A stretch of 64,000 bases of DNA from Pontivivens nitratireducens (GCF_014235845.1 NZ_JACJUQ010000001.1:434001-498000), one strand, 5' to 3'; counted from the stretch's first letter, positions 31,458 through 41,106 are shown. Made by a program: numbers and translations. Notes: generated by a model from the letters alone, not told the origin.

Positions 31458-33215
31458 TCAAAGCTCGGACCAATCCTCCTCATAGGCCAGCGCAGTGTTG
31501 CCTGTGCTAAGGGGCGGGATTGTGTCCGCCGCCGGTTCGGGGGTTTCCTCTTCGATCATCCGCTCGATGCTGAAACTGCGCAGGTTGCGTTCCACCAGCC
31601 CGATCTGGTCTGCGAGCTCTCCCATGGATCGGGTTGTTCGCTCCGCAATATTGGCGGTTGACTGAACGCTGCTCTCCATGGCGGTGATCGCGGCGTCGAT
31701 TTCGCGCAAGCCTATGGTCTGTTCCTCAGCCGTGCGGGTGACCTGGGCGACCTGAGTTGCGACATTGCGTGTCTGCTCGGTTATCTCGGACAGCATCCCG
31801 CCGGCGCGTTCGACCATCTCGACCCCGCTTTGCATGTTGCCGTTCGAATCCTCGATAAGGGCGGAGATGTCGTTGGCGGCGTCTGCGCTGCGCTTGGCCA
31901 GACGGCGGACCTCGGTCGCGACGACGGCGAATCCGCGACCGGCTTCGCCAGCGCGGGCGGCCTCGACCGCCGCGTTGAGCGCCAGAAGGTTCGTCTGGAA
32001 GGAAATCGCTTCGATCACCCCGAGAATTTCACGCATTTCACCGGAACCGCGCGCGATTTTGCCGACGGATGCGACGGCGGCGGCGGTCACGTCGGCGCCC
32101 TCACTCGCATGTTTCGACAGATGCGTCGCCATGGCACCCACATCGCGCAGCAGAGTTTGCCCGATTTCCAGCGATTCCGTGAATTGCTGCGTCGTGGCGG
32201 CGGTTTCCTCAATGGCGGCGGCCTGTTGAGAGGCGCGCTCGGACACGGTATCGGTATCGCATAGAACCTTGGTCACCGTCTCCCGCGTCATGCGTACCGC
32301 GCGGTCAGTCTCGCTCAGCACGGCCTCCAGCGCGCTGGTGGCCCCATTCGCGGCAATGCCAATATCCGCAAACCGGCCCAACCCGGCCGTATCCATACGA
32401 TGCTGCAACCGTCCGTCGGCCAGGGCACGGAAGTGCTGCTCCACCTGATCGACACTGAATTCGACGGAGGTGAACAGATGGTTGAGCTTCGCCGCGATGC
32501 GGGAGAAGACCTCCTCCTCGAAATCTTCGGACAGTCGTGCGGAAAAATCGCCTGCCGCGCCCTGAGAAATCAGATCTGCGAACGCCTTGTCGAACTGCTC
32601 TATTGTTCTTCGACGCTCACTGTTGGCACGGTCGGTAACTTCTGTCAGCTGCACCTGGGTTTCACGGGCGACCTCCGCGTCACGCTCCGCCTGCACACGT
32701 GCGATATTGCGAAGATCGGTCAGGCGTTTGCGCCATCCGTGGGCCAGAACGAGCGCGATGCATTCCATCACGACAAACAGACCGTGTAGAAAAACCCGCC
32801 CGTAGCTGCTGCCGTCGGGATAAACCAGTGCAGGCAGGTAGTAGTTCAGAAACAAATGGTGCAGCGCCACCGCAGCCCCGGTGGCGATGATCGCCGGGCG
32901 GCTGTCGAGCGTTCCGACGATGGCCAGTATGACAAAGAAATACATATGCAGATCGCCCTGCATCGTGTGTCCCTGAAGCAGGGCGAGCAAAATCATCGCT
33001 TGCCCGACCAGACCCAGCGCAACCGAGCTGGGCGCGCCGTATTCCCGACGTATGGCCAGTATCATCGCCGGAATTGACAGAGCGGCGGATAACCCCATGA
33101 CCAGCAGCATGGGCATGTTCATGATGTACGCAATCAGACCGATGAAAGGAATATGGAGGATGGAGAAGGCAGCAGTTACCTGTACGACGCCACTCCGGGT
33201 TGCAAATCTTTTCAT
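31458..33215 (-). CDS. methyl-accepting chemotaxis protein with membrane-embedded N-terminus
   Basis: A 585-residue chemoreceptor. Residues about 1-180 contain about six hydrophobic segments with almost no periplasmic loop (HIPFIGLIAYIMNMPMLLVM, LHHLFLNYYLPALVY). They may sense within the membrane. The C-terminus has the cytoplasmic hairpin with the conserved tip LLALNAAVEAARAGEAGRGF, then VVATEVRRLAKRSADAANDI. It ends acidic (EDWSEL). The start is chosen because a GGAG site fits and because the ATG overlaps the stop of a tiny upstream ORF by 4 bp. An in-frame ATG five codons earlier is possible. Confidence 0.9.
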   Translation of the reverse strand: MKRFATRSGVVQVTAAFSILHIPFIGLIAYIMNMPMLLVMGLSAALSIPAMILAIRREYGAPSSVALGLVGQAMILLALLQGHTMQGDLHMYFFVILAIVGTLDSRPAIIATGAAVALHHLFLNYYLPALVYPDGSSYGRVFLHGLFVVMECIALVLAHGWRKRLTDLRNIARVQAERDAEVARETQVQLTEVTDRANSERRRTIEQFDKAFADLISQGAAGDFSARLSEDFEEEVFSRIAAKLNHLFTSVEFSVDQVEQHFRALADGRLQHRMDTAGLGRFADIGIAANGATSALEAVLSETDRAVRMTRETVTKVLCDTDTVSERASQQAAAIEETAATTQQFTESLEIGQTLLRDVGAMATHLSKHASEGADVTAAAVASVGKIARGSGEMREILGVIEAISFQTNLLALNAAVEAARAGEAGRGFAVVATEVRRLAKRSADAANDISALIEDSNGNMQSGVEMVERAGGMLSEITEQTRNVATQVAQVTRTAEEQTIGLREIDAAITAMESSVQSTANIAERTTRSMGELADQIGLVERNLRSFSIERMIEEETPEPAADTIPPLSTGNTALAYEEDWSEL

Positions 33216-33397
33216 GCGTTCGCTCCACATAGGACGGCAAGAGTTTCGAGATTGAGCAGAACGAACGCGCCCTGATCATGCAGGCTTTGCGCGGAGCCAG
33301 TAACGATATGCGTGCCCAGCGGCCCCTGCAGGCCCGCCCAGTGCGCCCCCGCCCGTTCAGCGACGGATTGCACGTCCTCACGCGACCAGATCAGCAT
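33212..33397 (-). CDS. small ORF coupled to the chemoreceptor gene (61 aa)
   Basis: Reads MLIWSREDVQSVAERAGAHW and ends in a hydrophobic VLLNLETLAVLCGANA. Its stop overlaps the chemoreceptor ATG by 4 bp (ATGA), and its own start overlaps the preceding 31-aa ORF, a pattern expected for real coupled genes. No family recognised. A longer version from a GTG three codons earlier is possible. Confidence 0.4.
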   Translation of the reverse strand: MLIWSREDVQSVAERAGAHWAGLQGPLGTHIVTGSAQSLHDQGAFVLLNLETLAVLCGANA

Positions 33398-33486
33398 GGC
33401 ACCCACGTGACTGCTGAGGGAACCAGGCTGAACAGCAGGAGGCCGATCAGCGCCATTCCCTGCATGACGATGGCAAACACTGGCAT
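33391..33486 (-). CDS. tiny hydrophobic ORF (31 aa) at the head of the chemoreceptor operon
   Basis: Reads MPVFAIVMQGMALIGLLLFS followed by LVPSAVTWVPC, one likely membrane span. An AAAGG-type site lies about 8 bp upstream. The stop overlaps the next small ORF start by 7 bp. It may be a small membrane protein or simply a leader peptide that sets translation of the downstream genes. Confidence 0.35.
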   Translation of the reverse strand: MPVFAIVMQGMALIGLLLFSLVPSAVTWVPC

Positions 33487-33638
33487 ATGATGACCTTTCT
33501 CGATTTCAGCTTTGATGCACGCAAAGGTTTAAGACTTTGTTGCCACGCTCACGTTGTCATCACGACTGCGTAGGATCGCTTGCCCGGAGGCGGGATTGGC
33601 ATCAATTCACAGCAACACCCCCGCATCAGGAGTTGAAC

Positions 33639-34232
33639 ATGATCCGACTTTCCCTCGCCGCAGCCGCTCTGCTGACCCTCACCGGCCCCGCCATGGCCCA
33701 GGACCGGCAGGAGGCCGTGTTCGCCGGGGGGTGTTTCTGGTGCGTGGAGAGCGATTTCGACAAGCTGGACGGTGTGTTGGAGACGACATCAGGTTTCGCG
33801 GGCGGCACGGTGGAAAACCCCAGCTACCGTGAGGTCACGGCAGGTGGAACGGGCCATCGGGAGGTGGTCCAAATCGTCTACGATGCGGATATCGTGGATT
33901 ACGCGACCTTGACCGAATACCTGCTGCGCACGGTGGACGTGCTCGACGACGGGGGGCAGTTCTGTGACCGTGGATACGGCTACACCACTGGTATCTATGC
34001 GCAAAATGAGGATCAGCTTGAAATCGCCCGACAGGTTTCCGCCACCTTGTCAGAGGAACTGGGCCAGCAGATCGTGACGGAAATCGTGGATGGCGGAACG
34101 TTCTATCCGGCTGAGGATTATCATCAGGATTATTACGAAAAGAACCCTCTGCGCTATCGGTTCTACCGCGCGCGCTGCGGCCGCGATGCGCGGGTCGAGC
34201 AGGTCTGGGGGGAGCATGCCGCGTTCAATTGA
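33639..34232 (+). CDS. msrA: peptide-methionine (S)-S-oxide reductase, exported
   Basis: A 197-residue protein with a signal peptide (about 1-20, ending GPAMA-QD). The MsrA active site is GGCFWCVESDFDKLDGV (catalytic C32), followed by VTAGGTGHREVVQIVYD and the YHQDYYEKNPLRYRFYR tail. C113-type and C-terminal cysteines (GQFCDRG, RARCGRD) may act as resolving residues. It would repair oxidised methionine in periplasmic proteins. No msrB is adjacent. The ATG follows AGGAG by 7 bp. Confidence 0.9.
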   Translation: MIRLSLAAAALLTLTGPAMAQDRQEAVFAGGCFWCVESDFDKLDGVLETTSGFAGGTVENPSYREVTAGGTGHREVVQIVYDADIVDYATLTEYLLRTVDVLDDGGQFCDRGYGYTTGIYAQNEDQLEIARQVSATLSEELGQQIVTEIVDGGTFYPAEDYHQDYYEKNPLRYRFYRARCGRDARVEQVWGEHAAFN

Positions 34233-34791
34233 GCGGAATTGAATTGCCCGATTTCGTTTTCTGATAGGCATCGGATAAATCGGCATAGGCGGCTGAAATC
34301 CTGTCCGCCTGTGCCGTCAGTTTTGGTGAGCCGTTGAGCATTGGCCTGATCGCGCTGGCCTTGAAAAAAGCATTGTCGCGGCGGTACTCACCTGCATCCA
34401 GCCCGTATAATTCCTTCATGATCTTAAGGTCGTGCGGAATGCCGAATCCGTCCCGGCTGTCCTCGTGACTGAAGAAATAGGCATAATTGTCGAAGCCCGC
34501 CCAGGTGATTGCGGACATGCACATGGTGCAGGGTTCGTGGGTGGACAGAAAGATCAGTTCGTCTGTCGGGGGCGTATCGGGCAGCTCATAGAACTGTTTG
34601 AGCGTGTGAACCTCCCCATGCCAGAGCGGGTTTTCCGTCTCGGCATTGGTTCCGGCCAGAACCAGCGACAGGTCAGATTTGCGCAGGATGGCCGCGCCGA
34701 ACACCTTGTCCCCGCGCGCGACGCCCTTACGCGTTAACGGCAATATATCGTGTTCGATCACGTCGAGCAGGCGGGCGGGCAGGTCAGTCAT
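34225..34791 (-). CDS. nucleoside/cytidine deaminase-like protein
   Basis: A 188-residue zinc deaminase of the CDA fold. H58 and E60 in LWHGEVH and C88/C91 in HEPCTMCMSAITWAG supply the zinc site and proton shuttle. The spacing is that of the TadA/guanine deaminase group, but the rest (NYAYFFSHEDSRDGFGIPH) differs from TadA. The substrate is uncertain. The gene overlaps the end of msrA on the opposite strand by 8 bp. The ATG is chosen over an upstream TTG because GGAGA lies at the right distance. Confidence 0.8.
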   Translation of the reverse strand: MTDLPARLLDVIEHDILPLTRKGVARGDKVFGAAILRKSDLSLVLAGTNAETENPLWHGEVHTLKQFYELPDTPPTDELIFLSTHEPCTMCMSAITWAGFDNYAYFFSHEDSRDGFGIPHDLKIMKELYGLDAGEYRRDNAFFKASAIRPMLNGSPKLTAQADRISAAYADLSDAYQKTKSGNSIPLN

Positions 34792-34846
34792 CAATCTCTC
34801 CTGTTTCGGGCAGGATGTCGGATCATCGCTGGTAAGGAAAGCCTGC

Positions 34847-36064
34847 TCAGATCACCCCCGCCAGATGCAACAGCAATCCGACCAGTGCCCCTGTTCCAAT
34901 CAGCATGGGCACGGATGGTTTCAACCTCCAGGCGATTCCCGCGAATATGACCAGCAGTGCCAGCTTGATCCAGTCGGGTCCGTGCGCGGGATTGGGCCAT
35001 AGCGCCGCCCGCCCCAGATAGAGCGCGAGGTTCGCCACCACTCCGACCACGGCGGCGGAAACACCGGCCAGCGCCTGCCGGATCCAGCGCCGCCGCTGGA
35101 TGCTCTCGACATGCGGTGCCGCGGCGAGGATCAGCATGAAGCTGGGCGCGAATGTATAAAAACAGGCCAGACAGGCGGTTACTACACCCGAGGTTCCGGC
35201 GGAATGACCGGCGAAATACCCGGCATAGACGTTGACCAGTATCAGCGGGCCGGGTGTCGCCTCCGCAATGGCCAGCCCGTTGAGCATCTGTTCCGGGGTC
35301 AGCCAGCCATGTACCTCCACCGCTTGCTCCGCCACATAGGGCAGCAGGGCGTAGGCGCCGCCGAAACTGACAAACGCGGCGGAGAGGAACAGCTCCGCCA
35401 CACCGTCGAAGGGCGTCGTACCCAGCGTGAAGCGTACGATGCCATAGACCATCGCCACGCCGAGGACCGAGACCGCGATCAACCGCCCGGTGGCTGCCCG
35501 GGCGGGTGCGGTCGGGGGAATATCCGGTTGCGGAACAGGCGGCAGGACGAATCCGATGAGCGCCGCCAGCAGCACCACCAGTGGAAAGCTCAGCCCGAAA
35601 CCCGACAGCGCTACGAAGGCCGCGATCGCCAGTGCCCAAGACCTCGCACCCTGCAGGGACCGGCCCGACAGTGCCACCATAGCCCGTGCGACGATGACCA
35701 GAACCGCCGGTTGGATGCCGTAGAAGATCGCGGCGACCGGGCCGCTGTCAGCTTGCGTTGCCGCGATCCATGCCAGCACGATCATCAAGGCCGTACCGGG
35801 CAGGATAAAGGCCAGACCGGCCGCGATCCCCCCCCACAGGCCATGCACCCGCCAGCCCAGCCACGTGGCGAGCTGCTGCGCCTCCGGCCCCGGCAGCAAC
35901 ATCGCGACGTTCAGGCCGCGCTGAAAGGCAGGTGCCGCCACCCAGCCGCGCCGCGTCACCAGTTCCTCATGCATCAGAGCGATCTGCCCCGCAGGCCCGC
36001 CAAAGGACAGCAGCCCGATGCGCAGATAGACAGGCAAGGCGTGTGACAGCGGGACGTGCGTCAT
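34847..36064 (-). CDS. chrA: chromate transporter (ChrA family)
   Basis: A 405-residue long-chain ChrA protein with two homologous halves of about five to six membrane spans each. Signatures are FGGPAGQIALMHEELV (N-half) and SFGGAYALLPYVAEQAVE with GLAIAEATPGPLILVN (C-half). It exports chromate, probably in exchange for a proton or sulfate. A GAGGGG site lies upstream. No chromate regulator (chrB) was recognised nearby, so regulation may differ. Confidence 0.9.
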   Translation of the reverse strand: MTHVPLSHALPVYLRIGLLSFGGPAGQIALMHEELVTRRGWVAAPAFQRGLNVAMLLPGPEAQQLATWLGWRVHGLWGGIAAGLAFILPGTALMIVLAWIAATQADSGPVAAIFYGIQPAVLVIVARAMVALSGRSLQGARSWALAIAAFVALSGFGLSFPLVVLLAALIGFVLPPVPQPDIPPTAPARAATGRLIAVSVLGVAMVYGIVRFTLGTTPFDGVAELFLSAAFVSFGGAYALLPYVAEQAVEVHGWLTPEQMLNGLAIAEATPGPLILVNVYAGYFAGHSAGTSGVVTACLACFYTFAPSFMLILAAAPHVESIQRRRWIRQALAGVSAAVVGVVANLALYLGRAALWPNPAHGPDWIKLALLVIFAGIAWRLKPSVPMLIGTGALVGLLLHLAGVI

Positions 36065-36312
36065 GTGATCCCCTCAGGCTTCGCGCCACCAAGTGACGCC
36101 GCGCCCCCACGTGCAGCGGGCCTTCTGAATGACGCTGGGTGCAGTCGGTATCCGATCATGTCTTACGCTCCCATTGCGTAGGGCCGTGCGACGCCCAGAC
36201 CTGAAATCCAGTCGGCAGAGAATGGCCGGCAGAGGATGAAAGATCGCCATGTCCCGCGCGAGGATGATATGCAAATGTCATCGCCATATGAAGCCATGAT
36301 GACACGAGGCGA

Positions 36313-36936
36313 ATGATGCAGATCGACCACCTTGTTTTCGCCGCCGACGATCTGGAAACGGGGCGGGCGTGGATGGAACGGACGCTCGGCGTTGCGCCGG
36401 GCGGGGCGGGCGTGCATCCGCTTATGGGGACGCACAACGCGCTGTGGTCTCTGGGTGGGTGCTATCTCGAAGTGATCGCGGTGGATCCGAAGGCCGTGGT
36501 GACGCGCCCGCGCTGGTTCGGACTGGACGATCCGCGGGTGCGTGCCTCCTTGCGGCAAGGTCCGCGCTTGCTGACTTGGGTCGCACGGGTGGACGATCTG
36601 ACGCGAGCGCTTGGCGCGACGGCGCTGCCGCTGGGTGAGGGCGTGCGTGTCAGCCGCACCGGCCTGCACTGGGATCTGAGCATTCGCCCCGACGGCGCGT
36701 TGGTCGAACAGGGGCGCGCCCCGACCCTTATCGAATGGCCCGCAGATGTCACCACCCCGGAACGAAGCCTGCCGGACAGCGGGATCACACTTGAACGCCT
36801 GACAATCGCGGGCGCATCGCAGGAGGTGCAAACACTGGTTCGCGACATCGAGGCCGTTCACTGCGTAGCGTCGGCATCCAGCGCACTAAGTGCGACCCTC
36901 ACCACGCCACGCGGGCCGATCAGCCTGACATCCTAG
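36313..36936 (+). CDS. VOC family protein (glyoxalase-like domain)
   Basis: A 207-residue protein starting MMQIDHLVFAADDLETGRAW, with the first beta-alpha-beta module of the vicinal-oxygen-chelate fold. ALWSLGGCYLEVIAVDP supplies the metal-ligand Glu. The second half (LHWDLSIRPDGALVEQG) is a diverged repeat. Members such as PF13468 are mostly uncharacterised dioxygenase/glyoxalase relatives. Its end overlaps the tail of yggT by 4 bp on the other strand. A second ATG one codon later has the better ribosome-binding distance. Confidence 0.75.
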   Translation: MMQIDHLVFAADDLETGRAWMERTLGVAPGGAGVHPLMGTHNALWSLGGCYLEVIAVDPKAVVTRPRWFGLDDPRVRASLRQGPRLLTWVARVDDLTRALGATALPLGEGVRVSRTGLHWDLSIRPDGALVEQGRAPTLIEWPADVTTPERSLPDSGITLERLTIAGASQEVQTLVRDIEAVHCVASASSALSATLTTPRGPISLTS

Positions 36937-37217
36937 ATCGTGTAGAGGTTGTTGGTGATGATGATCCGCAGCGCGTAGAGGATAAAGAACACCACCAGCG
37001 GCGCGAAATCCAGACCGCCCATTGCCGGCAGGAAACCGCGGATACGGCTGTAAACCGGTTCGAGCAGCCGGTTCAGGCCCGACCACAGTTGATAGACGAA
37101 GGGCTGCTGCAAGTTCACCACATTGAAGGAGATCAGCCAGCTCATGATCACATGCGCGAGCACGATCCAGAACGCGATCTGAATGGCGTAGAGCAGGATC
37201 ATCAGAAGGGAGGTCAT
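36933..37217 (-). CDS. YggT family membrane protein
   Basis: A 94-residue, two-domain hydrophobic protein of YggT type: an N-terminal span (LLMILLYAIQIAFWIVLAHV), then WLISFNVVN and LNRLLEPVYSRIRGFLPAMG, followed by a second span (APLVVFFILYALRIIITN). YggT proteins are conserved membrane proteins linked to osmotic stress or divisome functions, without known activity. Convergent with the VOC gene. Confidence 0.88.
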   Translation of the reverse strand: MTSLLMILLYAIQIAFWIVLAHVIMSWLISFNVVNLQQPFVYQLWSGLNRLLEPVYSRIRGFLPAMGGLDFAPLVVFFILYALRIIITNNLYTI

Positions 37218-37348
37218 CGGCAGGGCCTTTCGTGGGGGTGCGGCTTTGAACTATACTGCGCACGAGCATCTGGATCGGGTTCGACAAGAGGTAGTCGCCA
37301 CGGCGATTTCCTGCAAGAGTGCCTGCCGCAGTTGTCGAAGGAGGACCC

Positions 37349-37879
37349 ATGTATCCGTTCGCAAGACTAGCATGGCACATGCTGTTGTCGAACCGTCAGC
37401 CGGACCTGTCCGCAGGTGGCTTGCACGAATCCCGTCATATCTGCTGGCCCTGGGATGTCGATGTGTTCGGAGAGATGAACAACGGGCGTATCCTGACGAT
37501 CTTCGATCTGGGGCGTATCCCGTGGGGGTTTCGCTGCGGCCTGGCCCGCGCCTTGCGCCGCCGTGGCTGGGGGCTGACCACCGCCGGGGCGAACGTGCAG
37601 TACCGCAAGCGCATCCTGCCGTTTCGACGCTATACCATGCTGTCGCGCGCGCTGGGCTATGACGAACGGTTCATTTATCTGCATCAGAGCATCTGGCGAA
37701 AGGACGAATGTCATGTCCATGTGGTGTACCGGATCGCCACCACCGGGGCGCGGCGTATGGTTCCGATAGCCGAAGTGCTGGAGGAAATGCGCGAACCCGA
37801 CTGGAATCCACCTCTGCCCGAATGGGTCGAACGCTGGATCGAGGAAGAAGCCGAACGCCCCTGGCCGCCGGAAATCTGA
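37349..37879 (+). CDS. acyl-CoA thioesterase-like protein (THEM6/4HBT type)
   Basis: A 176-residue protein with the hot-dog pattern: WDVDVFGEMNNGRILTIFDLG, where the 'D..G.mNN..y' segment is the family's active-site region, then VQYRKRILPFRRYTMLSRAL and YLHQSIWRKDECHVHVVYR. It probably hydrolyses acyl-CoA or acts on a related thioester. A GAAGGAGG site precedes the ATG. It lies close ahead of the MFS gene. Confidence 0.78.
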   Translation: MYPFARLAWHMLLSNRQPDLSAGGLHESRHICWPWDVDVFGEMNNGRILTIFDLGRIPWGFRCGLARALRRRGWGLTTAGANVQYRKRILPFRRYTMLSRALGYDERFIYLHQSIWRKDECHVHVVYRIATTGARRMVPIAEVLEEMREPDWNPPLPEWVERWIEEEAERPWPPEI

Positions 37880-37945
37880 TTGCACGCTTGCCATGGCCGG
37901 ACCGGCACTGTCCTATCGCATCGAGATTTGGCGGAGGGGTCATCA

Positions 37946-39286
37946 GTGGCGCAAGTCAGCAAACGCGGTGTACGGGCCTGGATGCTCGCCGATTGGGCGG
38001 GGCAGCCGTTTCATACATTGTGCATCACCTTCGTCTTTGCGCCGTATTTTGTGGAGTTCGGGCTGGGTGGCGGCGATCAGGCGCAGGCGACCTGGGGCTA
38101 CATGACCGGCACCGCCGCGCTGATCGTCGCGGTGTTGGCCCCGATCCTGGGCGCGATGGCCGATGTGTCCGGCCCGCGCAAGCCGTGGATCGCCGGGCTG
38201 TCGGCCCTGCACGTTCTGGCCGTCGCCGCGCTGTGGCTGGGCGCTCCGGGGATGGACGATCCGACCATCGTTCTGCTGGCCTTCGCACTGGCGCTGATCA
38301 CGACCGAACTGGCGTTCATCTTCCTCAACGCGATGCTGCCCGATCTGGGGTCGGAGAGTGAGATCGGTCGGATTTCCGGCTCTGCCTGGGCCATGGGCTA
38401 TCTGGGGGGGCTGGTCTCGCTGATTCTGGTGCTGGGGTTGATGGCGAGCGATCCCGAGACCGGTCTGACGATGCTGGGCATCGCGCCGATCCTGGGCCTG
38501 GACCCCGCAATGGGGGAGGGCAGCCGCGCCGCCGGTCCCTTTTCCGCGATCTGGTACACGGTCTTCATCATTCCGCTGTTTCTGTTCACGCCCGATGTGA
38601 AGCGCAAGCCGGTGGCTGTCTCCGCCCGGCGGGGATTGCAGGAACTGGCCCGCATGATCGGGCAATTGCCCAAGCGCCCCTCGCTGATGACGTTCCTGCT
38701 GTCGTCGATGCTCTATCGCGATGCGCTGGCGGCGCTCTATGCCTTTGCCGGTATCTACGCGGCGGGCGTGCTGGGCATCGGGATCATCGAATTGGGCGCT
38801 TTCGGGATTCTGGCCAATGTGACAGGGGCGCTGGGCGCGTGGGTCGGCGGGCGGTTCGACAGCAGGCTGGGGCCAAAACCGGTCGTGGTGTTCTGCACCG
38901 CGTCGTTGGCGCTGTTTTCGTTGACCCTGACGCTGACCACGGCGACCAGCTTCGCGGGCGTCGACCTTGGGCCGGACAGCGGGGTGCCGACGCTTGTTTT
39001 CTTCGGTCTGGGTGCGCTCATCGGGGCTGCGGGGGGCGCGTTGCAGGCGTCCTCCCGGTCCCTGATGGTGCGTCAGGCATCCGATCCGGCGGTGATGACG
39101 CAGAGCTTCGGCCTCTACGGTCTGGCGGGCAAGGCCACGGCGTTTCTCGGCCTGTTCCTGATCGGCTTCGTTACCGACGTGACATCCTCGCAACGGTTGG
39201 GTGTCACGCCGGTGGTGGGCTTGTTCGTTCTGGGCCTCGTGTTGCTAATCTGGGTGCGTCCCAAAGGAGATATGTCCCGTGCTTAA
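37946..39286 (+). CDS. MFS transporter, UMF1 family
   Basis: A 446-residue integral membrane protein with about twelve spans. The signatures are AWMLADWAGQPFHTLCITF in the first span, LGAMADVSGPRKPWIAGLS after the third (the MFS motif A region), and RISGSAWAMGYLGGLVSL. It resembles the UMF1/vacuole-effluxer type of unknown substrate. The start is a GTG preceded by GGAGGGG; a more upstream TTG lacks a site. The stop overlaps the mepA start by 8 bp. Confidence 0.85.
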   Translation: MAQVSKRGVRAWMLADWAGQPFHTLCITFVFAPYFVEFGLGGGDQAQATWGYMTGTAALIVAVLAPILGAMADVSGPRKPWIAGLSALHVLAVAALWLGAPGMDDPTIVLLAFALALITTELAFIFLNAMLPDLGSESEIGRISGSAWAMGYLGGLVSLILVLGLMASDPETGLTMLGIAPILGLDPAMGEGSRAAGPFSAIWYTVFIIPLFLFTPDVKRKPVAVSARRGLQELARMIGQLPKRPSLMTFLLSSMLYRDALAALYAFAGIYAAGVLGIGIIELGAFGILANVTGALGAWVGGRFDSRLGPKPVVVFCTASLALFSLTLTLTTATSFAGVDLGPDSGVPTLVFFGLGALIGAAGGALQASSRSLMVRQASDPAVMTQSFGLYGLAGKATAFLGLFLIGFVTDVTSSQRLGVTPVVGLFVLGLVLLIWVRPKGDMSRA

Positions 39287-40139
39287 ACCTGTCCTGATTG
39301 CCATCGCCGCCCTGTTGGCGGTTCCCGCTTCGGCCCAGACCGAGGCCCGCCAACTGTTCGGCACAGCCGAGCAAGGCACGCCCGGTTCGCCCGAACCCTA
39401 CGGCTCCTACGCGCGGGGCTGCGTTGCGGGGGCCGTGCAATTGCCCGAAACCGGCCCGACATGGCAGGCGATGCGCCTGAGCCGCAATCGCAACTGGGGC
39501 CACCCTGACATGATCAGCTTCATCTGGCGGTTGAGTCAGCGCGCCGTGAATGAGGCCGGGTGGAACGGAATTTATGTCGGTGACATCAGCCAGCCGCGCG
39601 GGGGGCCGATGCTTAGCGGTCATGCTTCGCACCAGATGGGGCTGGACGCCGATATCTGGATGCTGCCGCCATCCCGATTGGACCTGACCCGGCAGCAGCG
39701 TGAGGATCTCAGCTCGATCTCCGTCCGGACCGAGGATCAGCGCAGCGTCAACGCCAATTGGACACCCGGCCATCAGGCGGTTCTGCGTGCCGCGGCAACG
39801 GACCCGGCGGTGGCCCGCATCTTCGTGGCCGCCGCCGTCAAGCAGGAGATGTGCCGCACCGCCGGCCCGGACCGCGACTGGCTGCGCAAGATCCGGCCGT
39901 GGTGGGGGCACAATTATCACTTCCACGTGCGGCTTAATTGCCCGGCGGGGGCGAACTGGTGTGAAAATCAGGCTCCGATCCCGGCAGGTGACGGCTGTGA
40001 CGAAACGCTGGCCTGGTGGACATCGGAGGAGGCGCTGAACCCACCGCCCGCCGCCCCCGGCACGCCTGCGCCCGAGCCGCGCCGCCAATTGACCATGGCC
40101 GACCTGCCGCAACAATGCAGCATGGTGATCGCGAATTGA
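39279..40139 (+). CDS. mepA: penicillin-insensitive murein endopeptidase
   Basis: A 286-residue LAS-type zinc peptidase (family M74). A short signal peptide ends around AASAQT. Metal ligands are in SGHASHQMGLDADIWM and in WWGHNYHFHVRLNCP. It cuts D-Ala-mDAP crosslinks in the periplasmic peptidoglycan. The start is GTG inside the MFS gene end. It forms a pair with the next lipoprotein gene (overlap TGATG). Confidence 0.93.
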   Translation: MLKPVLIAIAALLAVPASAQTEARQLFGTAEQGTPGSPEPYGSYARGCVAGAVQLPETGPTWQAMRLSRNRNWGHPDMISFIWRLSQRAVNEAGWNGIYVGDISQPRGGPMLSGHASHQMGLDADIWMLPPSRLDLTRQQREDLSSISVRTEDQRSVNANWTPGHQAVLRAAATDPAVARIFVAAAVKQEMCRTAGPDRDWLRKIRPWWGHNYHFHVRLNCPAGANWCENQAPIPAGDGCDETLAWWTSEEALNPPPAAPGTPAPEPRRQLTMADLPQQCSMVIAN

Positions 40140-41047
40140 TGCGTATCGCCGCCCCCACCTTTGCGCTGTTCGCGGTTCTGGCCGGTGGCTGTGGCAGCGG
40201 TGTCGCAGGCTCGGTCACGGAACCGGCCCGCCGCAGCGCCCAGATCGAATGGAACGGGCAGGGGGCCGATTTCGGCGGCTTGTCGGGATTGCTGATGGCA
40301 CCGGACGGCATGTCGCTGATCGCGGTCAGCGACAAGGGCCTGCTGATCGAGGCCGATCTGATCCGCCATGCCGACGGCCGCCTGACCGGAGTGCATGAAA
40401 CGGCGCGGCACCGTCTGACCGCGCCCGACGCTACGGTGCTGTTCGACAAGGACGCGGACGCCGAATCCCTCGCCATGTTGGGCGCTGACCTGCTGATCTC
40501 GCTCGAACGGCGCAACGCAATCTGGCGCTATGATGCCATCGGTGCCGTGCCGATGGATGTCGCGGTGCCCGAAGGGATCGCGACGCTGCAAACCAATTCG
40601 GGGATCGAGGCGCTGACCACCACCCCGGAGGGCGCGATCCTGGCCATACCGGAACGGTCGGGCGCGCTGGAACGGCCCTTTCCCATCTACCGATTGCGCG
40701 ATGGCGTCTGGGATACCGATCTGAGCATTCCGCGCGAGCCGCCTTTCCTGCCAACGGATGCGGATGTCGGGCCTGACGGGCGGCTCTACGTGTTGGAGCG
40801 GCACTTCACCGGGTTCAGCTTTCGCGTGCAGGTGCGCAGTTTCGCGATGGATCCCGCACCTATGGACGGGCAATTGAGCGACATGCGATACGACGTGCCC
40901 CCGGTCAGCGATCTGGACAATGCCGAAGGGCTGGACGTCTGGCGCGATGCGCAGGGGCAGCTGCGCCTGACGATGATTTCGGACGACAATTTCATGTTCC
41001 TGCAACGCACCCTGATCACGGAATACGTGCTGGTCCCCGGCGACTGA
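40139..41047 (+). CDS. lipoprotein, esterase-like activity of phytase family
   Basis: A 302-residue lipoprotein with lipobox LAGGC at about residues 14-18. The rest is beta-rich with [55 protein letters not shown] and [11 protein letters not shown], typical of PF13449 proteins of the phytase-like esterase type. The exact reaction is not known. The start overlaps the mepA stop (TGATG). Confidence 0.82.
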   Translation: MRIAAPTFALFAVLAGGCGSGVAGSVTEPARRSAQIEWNGQGADFGGLSGLLMAPDGMSLIAVSDKGLLIEADLIRHADGRLTGVHETARHRLTAPDATVLFDKDADAESLAMLGADLLISLERRNAIWRYDAIGAVPMDVAVPEGIATLQTNSGIEALTTTPEGAILAIPERSGALERPFPIYRLRDGVWDTDLSIPREPPFLPTDADVGPDGRLYVLERHFTGFSFRVQVRSFAMDPAPMDGQLSDMRYDVPPVSDLDNAEGLDVWRDAQGQLRLTMISDDNFMFLQRTLITEYVLVPGD

Positions 41048-41106
41048 TTGCGCGATCCGGCCACCTCGCCTATAGGGCAGGGGACAACCAAGCAAAAGGG
41101 ACCGCC

